A program made the translations under genes and the position numbers. The notes beneath the pieces were generated by a model that saw nothing but the letters and a program-made list of their open reading frames with translations, did no database searches and was not told the DNA's origin. From Struthio camelus (lineage: Eukaryota > Chordata > Aves > Struthioniformes > Struthionidae), in the NCBI RefSeq assembly GCF_040807025.1, contig NC_090967.1:5020001-5084000 (forward strand): a stretch of DNA of 64,000 nucleotides, in the 5' to 3' direction. Below, in pieces: positions 56,896-64,000 of this stretch; the stretch's first letter is position 1; each line of letters begins with the position of its first letter.

Positions 56896-59060
56896 TGCAA
56901 GGCTGCAGCACCCTGCAGGAGAGGAGGAAGCCCCCAGCGAGTCATAGGACCTGGATTTTTGGTCTTTTCATTGGGAATTTAAGTCTTCTCCATCCCTGGA
57001 ATGAAAATGATATTTAAGGAATGCCATTTGTGCACCATGGAGGCTCCTGACTCCAAAGGTGTGGGAAAGAGAGCATCTTCCAGGAACTGCTGCCTCTTTT
57101 GGTCGCAAAAGAGCTCTGCTCAACCGCTTCAGAGCAAGCTGGGTAGAGTGTGCCAGCCGCTTCCCAGCCCTCTGCAGTACTTCTTGGATTAAAGCATAGA
57201 GCATGATTTCTCTCCCCCGCTGCCCCACCCGTTCCCTTCGCGTTGTTTCAGGCAAATCTTTCAGAAACAGCTCTTAATCAAATGACTGTGCCGTTATAAA
57301 TAAAATATCTTCTCGTCCTCCTTCTCCCCTCCAACTCCCAATCTTGAACCTCCTGCCCGAGCAGGAGCATAGGAAATGTTTAAAAATGCAAAGAGTGGCT
57401 AGAAGGTGCTGTTTGGTGTTGTGCCTCTATTTTCCTGGGCCCCATCCCAGAAGGGGAGCAGCAGGAGGGCATCTGGGTGGTCTGAACCCTCCATCATGGA
57501 GGGAGGGAAGGCTTGGTGCGAGCTGAGATTTTCTCTGCAAGTTTGTCCGAATGCTACAATGGCTCTTTTCACCTGCAGTCCTGGTTGTGTGTGCTTTTGT
57601 TGGCTGGGGGTAAAAATGCCCTTCCATCCCCATGGCTGCCAGTGCAGGCAAAAAGCTCTTTAGGTCTTTTTCCATCTCCCACCCTCTGCAGTGCTACTGC
57701 TGCTGGGTTTAGGATCAGCCACCCTGAGCTCTTCTAAAAGCCACCTGCCAGCCTTGCTGGACAAGAGGCTCGTGCATCGGGCCAGGTCTCTGCCTTATGT
57801 GACACAGGTGATTTGGGAACTTAGGTGGGGTGTAAATCTGTCCCCGTGCTGCCTGAAGTTCCTTGACCTTCAACTGAGACCTGAGCTGCCTCTTCTCTGT
57901 GATGAGTCGACGCTATTAATTGGAAATCCAATTTTGGAGGATGGCCAGGCTAGTGCTGAGCCAGCACCGCTTGGCTCTGCAGGCAGGATATAGGACATGC
58001 CTTGGTCTATCTATAGCTGGGGAAAGTCAGCTTGTTCTGTCTTACTGCAGGAGAAGAGCAGGGTAAGTGGGTCCCTGGTCCTACCTCAGCAGTCTTAAAC
58101 CTTGCATGGTTTTACCCTTTCCTACTGCTAGCTTTTTGCAAAACAAACTACCCATCAGAACTTGTCAAGCAAAGACTTTTGATTTTTTTTACCTGATCCC
58201 TGTCAGCACCCAGGGCAAAATGGCATCAGTGGTCTGCAAGTAGAGGATCCAGATGAGGTCCCTCCAGAGTCAGCAGAGAGTGTTTTCCTCATCTTAAACT
58301 CTGATTTCATTTGCCCTCAGAGGGGCTGATTCTGCTCTCCCTCCACTGCCGAGGGAGCCATGAAGCAGGTGTGACCTGCTTGATGTGATGGCGGAGGAGT
58401 GGCTCCTCAGAGCGCTCGCTGCTCACACGTGTCGCATGCGAGGACATCACGCTCCCAGGTCCCAGGCAGGTGGTACTGTATCCTCAAAATGTGAAACAGC
58501 TGTAGAGCTGCTTTTCCAAGGAGCCTGTTGTGTTTTATCTCCCAGGAGGTAAGCAAGACACATGGAACCTTGTAAGCAACCTCTCTGACCCCAGGAGCAG
58601 TGCTTAGAAACTTAGCAGTCAGAAAAGCAGCTTTGATTGACATCTGAGTTGAAGGCTGATTGATGCCATGTGTCAAACCCCAGAGAGCAGGAGGTAAGCA
58701 ACAGGAAAACACCTCTCAGCTGAGAAAGGCATCCATTTCCAGCCAGTGCTTGACTACAGTCTCCAGATTTATTTGTGATCTTCCCAGAATCCCTGTTTCT
58801 TGATCCCAGGGTTTAAACATAGTGCAGAGAGGCAAAGAGCAGGCTGCAGACTGTGATGCAGATGGGAAGCAGATGACAGCGAGAAAGCAAAGCTGGACAA
58901 AGATTGGCATGGAGGATGGGGCTGAATGCCAGGCATAGAGCCAAGGCTGGTAAAACAGAGATTCTCTGCTACTTCACATGCGATATTTTGTTGGGTGATA
59001 TTTCATGCAAAACTGTTGCCCTCCCTTTCTCTGCTTAGGTTGGACAGTCTCAGGAATGAA
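56896..59060. other. Gene-free stretch
   Basis: Mixed sequence with short antiparallel frames (57406-57663 plus, 57427-57675 minus; 58407-58712 minus). AT-rich patch 57,270-57,315 (CTCTTAATCAAATGAC, TATAAATAAAATATC). No gene, RNA or repeat was recognised. Confidence 0.5.
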
Positions 59061-59065
59061 GACTG

Positions 59066-59105
59066 CATGGGGCATGAACCCCAGGGGGTTCATGCATACC
59101 CCATG
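59066..59105. other. 40-base near-perfect hairpin
   Basis: CATGGGGCATGAACCCC (59066-59082) pairs with GGGGTTCATG (59085-59094) plus CCCCATG (59099-59105). The loop is two bases (AG) and there is a single four-base bulge (CATA, 59095-59098), giving 17 pairs. The inner 11 pairs are perfect. It is too short and tight-looped for a microRNA precursor. Confidence 0.8.
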
Positions 59106-59284
59106 GTGTAGCAAGGTAGGGACATGCTGAAGTGGTCTAAGACTGGCCTAGTGGTTGGTCCTGGGCTGAGACACAAAGCCTCTATGTATCACAGCATCGC
59201 CAATCAGCACTGTGATGCGAGAGTGGCTGACAAGGGCTACGTGAAGCCAGAGCTGATCAATTCCAATCTGATTAATACTAACTG

Positions 59285-59412
59285 CTTATAAAGTGTGTCA
59301 GACCCAAACGTGTATCCAATATTAATTAATCCTCTGAACTGCCCTGGGAAGTAGGCAGGAAAGGAAATATTGTGTCTATTTTTAAAGAAAGGAAACAGTT
59401 GAGAGTAATTGA
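59285..59412 (-). repeat. MIR-type SINE fragment
   Basis: CCTCTGAACTGCCCTGGGAA, GTAGGCAGG and then TGTCTATTTTTAAAGAAAGG and AAACAGTTGAGAG reproduce the inverted MIR order (cctcacaacaaccctgtgaggtaggta, then ccattttacagatgaggaaactgagg). Moderately diverged. Confidence 0.6.
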
Positions 59413-61310
59413 TTAGGTGGTGCTTGGAGCTTGTGGGCTATTTCTGCTTCTCCATTTGTCTTGGATGTTTGTAGGAGTTTTGGAGGGCAAGGCCCAGCTT
59501 TCTAGTCTGCTTGTGCAGCACCTGGCGCTGTGGGGACTCTGCACGTTTGGGCTCAGCTCTAGCAGATGCACAAGGACCGAGTCACAGCGAGTCCTTGTCA
59601 AAGCATTAAGGGGTTCCCCACTGCTGGGTCTGCATTCATAGTGCTAGTTCACTTTGCTACCTCGAAACCCTCCCAGCACATGGGTGAAAGCATGATGGGG
59701 TTGTAGTGGGAAGCAGAAGAGGAGAAGGAGGCTGAACTAGAGATGCTGTCAGATGCAAAGAAGCTGTCAGGATCCACCAGGGAAAGGGATCCCCTCTTAG
59801 CAGCACTCACAAGTGTGCTTAACAGCCAGAAAATTCAGGCTTTGTTTTTGTCCTGAAATTGAACTGCTCTTCCACAAGCAGTTTAACTCAGAAAGAATGA
59901 GGGTTAGGAGTAACAGGCTTTTCTCCAAACTCAGCATGGATTCACAGTCTGCAGCCTAGAGAGATTCCACAATGTGAAAATATCAAGCAAATAAACTAGA
60001 GGAAAGGGGAGACGTCCCTGGTGGGAGCCCGACCATCCCCTGTAGATGCCCCAGCAGTGGCCTTGTGCCAGCCACTGGGCAGTGTGCAGTGCCGGGTGCT
60101 GCCAGCATGTTGGGGGCTAGGCAGGAGCGAGAAGGCTGTTGATACATGGCTAAGCTCTGCAAGGCTGGGGCACTCTAGGTTGGGAGTTAGGGATGTCACC
60201 CCAGGCCCCAAGGTCAAGTCTGACTCTTTCAAGCAGAGGGAATCCAGCTCAGCCTGGTCTGCACCTCAGTGTGATATAAACACCAGCCCAAAAGACCTTC
60301 TGTGCTCCGCAGGCTGTTGTCTTGTGCACGTTCTGTGTCTTGTACTCTGGTTCTTTCCAGGTATCACTGTATTCTCTGCCATCTGTGTCACGTCCCTGGG
60401 AAATTGCAAGGTCTGAGCCCTGGTTTTAATTTAAATCAGGCTTTTGATCTATGCAGCGAAGCCCATAGAAACCTCCGGTGCAGGCACAGCTCTGACTCCC
60501 ATGCAGGGCACCAAGCTGTGCATCCTGCCAGCTCGAAGGGTTCTGGCAAAGAGCATCCAGGCCCTGCAGCTGGGAGCAATAAGGTTTTCAGCTGCCTTAG
60601 CTAAATGTAAGTGAGATCCAGGACCCTCATTTGTCTCTGCTTGTAGCCCCAGTGGATGAAAATTGATGTTGAAACAACAGCACCTTAAACAGCCTGGCTG
60701 GATCCTCGGGAATCCCTCCAGGGTCTGGCCTAGGCTCTCCACACAATGGCCCAGTGGTGCCAGCGTCCTCCATCCAGCCTGTGGCTGTCCTGGGAGTAAA
60801 CAGAGCACTTTTCACCCCAGGCCGGGGAAGCCAGGGCTTTCACAAGCACTGGAATTTGCATAAAACACTTAAAACTCACATAAATAAACCTCGGCAGCCA
60901 GATCTTGAAGAAGCGGAATGAAATCATAAAGCTCTAGATTTTAATTAGTCTCTCACCCTTGCTATATCAAACGCTCATCATTGCTCATGTCAGACGGGTG
61001 CTTATTCTGGGATATAAAAAAAAAGTCTGAGTCTCCTGACAGGGCTGAAGGATGTAAAGGTAGAGGAGGGAGACGAACAGCTATAAGGGCCAGGTGGATC
61101 CTGAGCTGTGGTTTCTCTCTTGTTTGGGGCTCCCTAGCACAGCCGGACCTCACTTTCCCCTCGTGCGGCCAGTCTTGAGCCAGCCCCAGCTGAGGGGAGC
61201 GCATGGCGGTGTGAAAGCCCCCTCCAGATGCTGGCAGCCACTCAGCTCTGGAGGAGGAAGCCCATGGGATTTGTCTCCTCTCCTTTCATGCTGCCATCCA
61301 TGCAGAGCAG
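59413..61310. other. Gene-free stretch
   Basis: Mixed sequence. Frames 60021-60416 (plus) and 60449-60808 (minus) show no domain. Section 60,845-61,000 is AT-rich with GATTTTAATTAGTCTC (near 60,935) and is a weak enhancer candidate. Confidence 0.5.
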
Positions 61311-61346
61311 AGGCACTTGGTACGGAGCTGTCATTAAGTGTCATTA

Positions 61347-61377
<31 letters not shown>

Positions 61378-61585
61378 TTTTGTTCTCCCTTTGATTGACA
61401 CCTTAATAGACCCCTTCAGATGTGATAAGGTCAAATTCAAATTTAATCAATTTTTTTAACTTTTTTTTATTTCTGGGTTATACATAAATACACCAGAGTG
61501 TTGGGAAGCTACAGGCAGTAGGGGAATCAATGATAATTTTTTTCTTGGCTCCTGTCCAAATTACTTTAATGACACATTGCTGAAC
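61311..61585. promoter_or_regulatory. AT-rich candidate element with 21-base poly-A
   Basis: GTCATTAAGTGTCATTAAAG (a duplicated GTCATTAA word) leads into 21 A at 61352-61372. It is followed by CTTTGATTGACACC, GATAAGGTCAAATTC (GATA and nuclear-receptor half site), TTTAATCAATTTTTTT and CAAATTACTTTAATGAC. No retroposon body was found upstream of the poly-A. Regulatory role inferred. Confidence 0.35.
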
Positions 61586-61624
61586 TGTAGGGGAAATCAT
61601 GGATATAAAACTTTACGAGACCAT

Positions 61625-61708
61625 GAAATTCCTATAAAATGCTATAAAATTCCTAGAAAGTGCTGGAAAATCCCTGCAAAGCTCTGGGAAATTCCTATAG
61701 AGGTTCTA
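61625..61708. repeat. 21-bp tandem repeat, four units
   Basis: Four consecutive 21-base units start at 61625, 61646, 61667 and 61688. Each begins with (G/A)AAATTCCT or a one-base variant and ends with a GCT/TCT-containing tail. Units are diverged from each other by several substitutions but share exact length, so the array is not recent. The period is a multiple of three and leaves a frame open (61577-61867) that would encode a seven-residue Ile-Pro repeat. No coding evidence exists. Confidence 0.8.
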
Positions 61709-63590
61709 GACACAGGAATTTGCCCTAAAATGGGTTTGAGAAATAGCACTTTGCCAGAGATTTGTGACTCCTGCCCTCGGCTCTGTAGCTGCTTTGTGCT
61801 GTTCCTCTTTTGGGAGGTGAAGCGGGGTTGTCTGCCCTGTAGAAATCCCAGGGCCAGGTGTCGGTAAACCCCTTTAAAAGGACTAGTCCTGACTTCTGCT
61901 TGCCTCAGTTCTTCTGCTTGGTAAAGGAAGGTGCCAGCATGGGAGGAGGTTTGGGGTTTTTGAATGCTCCTTAGTCTTTTGGTCACAGTGGCAGCTTCCA
62001 GGTTCATAAATGTCAGCAAAATGGTGGGACTGGCAGGACTTGTGACCAGGCTGGGCGATGAAGTAGTAACGGCTTAGCTGGAGCGTGGTGCTCCAAAACA
62101 TGTCCCTCACTGCTATCATTTTCTACTCGTACCAGAGCAGCCTCTGCTGCAGAGCGGTTTGCTTTCCTGCTCCTCAGGTGCACAGTTGGTGCAGGACTGA
62201 TACCACTCATTTATTTTGTGAGTTTGGCTGGTTTCCTTCAACACTGGCGCCTGGAGTCATTTGAATGCATCGGCCTCAGCTTTCTCTGTTATCACTCTTG
62301 CTCTTTGTGTAGCTTTCACTTTATCCACTGTTCCCATCGCTTCCATCAGGGCCGCAGATGCTGCACAGAGGTGAGCTGTGCTGGGGGCAAGTGCTGGAGC
62401 AGGGCAGCAGGATGTAGCCCCTGGCTTGCCAAGGGCAGCTGGAGGCAGGAGCCACTCTCATTTGGCTCTGGTTACTGGTGTGTTAGCTGACATTTAAATA
62501 AACATGTAATTGTTAAAATGCCCACTCTCTGTGCTTTAATGCAAACAGCAGTTCCAGAGCAACAGCTTATTAGAACTTGTTTGCGCTAGGGCTATTTGCA
62601 GCAGGTTAGCTGCGATGGGTCATGCTGCGGGAGCGTGCTAATGGGGGAACAGCCATGCTGCAGCTGAGCACTACAGCTGCAGCGCGCCTGTGATGGCACC
62701 GGGGACGTGGCTAGTGCGGGGGGACCAGGGACTTTGTCTGCCCAGAGTATTTCCTCGCTTGCTCCCTTCCTGGTGTGGTTTTGACTGTTCTGATACCACC
62801 ATCCCTGATGACATGCAGGCAAGGTATAAGGGGATGGCACAGGCCAGGGATCCAACAGGTGCTCTGGATGAGGTCATGACGAGCATTTTGACGGGAAGAG
62901 GAAGAGTTTAGCTACGTGGAAACTAACCAGGCCATGCCCTTTGTCCACAGGCCAACTGTGGCCTGCTTTATTTGCTTGCTCTTATGTATAGCCGCAGCCA
63001 AAGTGTCCATGCTGTAGGGAGGAAGAGCCAAGTGTAGGCCAACTGTTGGCAGATTGGACTGTAGCCGCTCAGGGCTAGTTCACTTAGCCGCAGCTCACCT
63101 CCACAAGCCCAGGGATGAGGCTACGCTCCTGTGTGAACAGGGTGGGTCTAGATTTGAGAAGACTTGGCTCCTGCTTGACTGTCGGTGTAGACACATCCTT
63201 CCATGTTTTCACTGCTGGGGGAAACAAACCCTTTGGCTTGTGCTTCCCTTCACACCCTGTGTGCATCCAGCTGTCTCTGCTTTCCCTCTGCTCGCAAGCA
63301 GATGGCGGAGCGAGAGAGGAGACGCCTCAGGTGAGTCGGGCTGGGAGACACAAGTGTGAAGAGACACATCGTTGCGTTGTCAAAATATTGGGACATCTAC
63401 TTAAACCAGAACAGAAGGGATTGCAAAAGCCACCAGCTCCCCTGGTAACGGCATACAGGTCTGTGCGTAGGCTGAGAGTCGGGGGAGAACACAAAGGTGG
63501 GGGCAGCATGTAGCTCGGTGGCTGCGGGTGCTGTAGGTGGGCTGGGTGCCCTGCAGACACCCTGTGCGCTGCAAACAATAACAGGAACAT
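61709..63590. other. Gene-free stretch
   Basis: Mixed sequence. TAGCCGCAGC occurs at about 62,988 and 63,087, with TAGCCGC also near 63,062, and GCCAACTGT occurs near 62,952 and 63,038. This region could be an old DNA transposon, but I cannot name it. AT-rich patch 62,490-62,540 (GACATTTAAATAAACATG). No gene was recognised. Confidence 0.45.
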
Positions 63591-63604
63591 TTAAATGCCA
63601 TAAA

Positions 63605-63990
63605 GCTCATTTTATCAGGGAGATGGTTTGCATTGAATGCAGTTGTTGTGCATGCTTCCTTTGATGGGTCTCAGCAGATAGCACCAATTATAAAATTATT
63701 AACAAACGAATGTGCTCCTTCACTCCAATTAAATGATAAGAGCAAAAGGAAAGGGGCAGATTTTTATCATTATCAGATTACAGGCCCATATTGTGCTGAT
63801 AATAAAAGCAAGCACTTTCTAATACGTTACCTCCAATATGGCTCCTTAGATTATTGTTTGGCTGCAGAAGAAATAAAAAGAACTTTGCAAAGGCGATAAC
63901 AATGCTGGAAGTGTCTTTATCAAAGGACGTTCTCAGGAACGTAACAAAGGGGCATGAAATGACTCAAGCTGATGGCCATAAGGATAATAA
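63605..63990. promoter_or_regulatory. GATA-word cluster, candidate enhancer
   Basis: Six WGATAR words lie within about 310 bases: TTATCA at 63612-63617, TGATAA at 63734-63739, two abutting TTATCA at 63764-63775, TGATAA at 63797-63802, and TTATCA at 63917-63922. Two weaker GATAA words follow at 63894 and 63982. ATTATAAAATTATTAAC and CCAATTAAATG add homeodomain-type cores. The 88-codon frame 63633-63899 across it shows no recognised domain. No repeat signature. The block may continue beyond the window. Confidence 0.48.
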
Positions 63991-64000
63991 GAGCCTCCAA

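Noticed and set aside
63633..63899. 88-codon frame over the GATA cluster
   Set aside because: No recognised domain. The AT-rich word structure is better explained as a regulatory element.

Overview
The window looks like non-coding nuclear DNA from an amniote, most likely a sauropsid (crocodilian, turtle or bird). Nothing bacterial or viral is visible. The support is its recognisable interspersed repeats: pieces of CR1-type LINEs (about 2.55-2.83 kb and 47.34-47.53 kb) and roughly a dozen old MIR-type tRNA-SINE fragments. There is no Alu, B1/B2 or recognisable L1. Repeat calls rest on consensus features recalled from these families, not on a search. The species cannot be fixed from this.

I could not support any protein-coding gene. 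Open frames reach 312 codons, but nearly all the long ones lie in CpG-rich DNA, have antisense or shifted partners of similar length, are rich in Arg/Pro/Gly/Ala/Ser, and show no domain I recognise. I looked for homeobox, C2H2 linker, forkhead and bHLH peptides and for several well-known microRNA sequences and found none. The window therefore reads as a gene-free interval or large intron, perhaps the regulatory neighbourhood of a developmental gene lying outside it.

Layout: (1) 1-6.7 kb is ordinary moderate-GC DNA with one CR1 piece and one MIR followed by an AT-rich block. (2) About 6.7-27.7 kb is a very CpG-rich domain in which dense CpG islands alternate with AT-rich blocks carrying homeodomain, POU and MEIS-like words. 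This resembles the large unmethylated domains around developmental regulators, yet no coding exon is visible. (3) From about 27.7 kb CpG becomes scarce. The rest is mixed sequence with old SINEs, microsatellites and several AT-rich candidate conserved elements (notably 35.8-36.1, 56.3-56.9, 61.3-61.6 and 63.6-64.0 kb).

(4) The clearest single functional candidate is a compact plus-strand promoter at 40.30-40.47 kb. An isolated CpG island (about 40.06-40.43 kb) contains two CCAAT boxes and a TATA box that also fits a MEF2 site. An initiator-like CA lies 31 bp downstream, followed by a 59-bp leader and a consensus splice donor. A good splice acceptor at 42,526 could supply a second exon. A non-coding or short-peptide transcript, or an old LTR, are the main interpretations. 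Other items are four perfect or near-perfect hairpins, a four-unit 21-bp tandem repeat, and a dense cluster of GATA words at the right edge.
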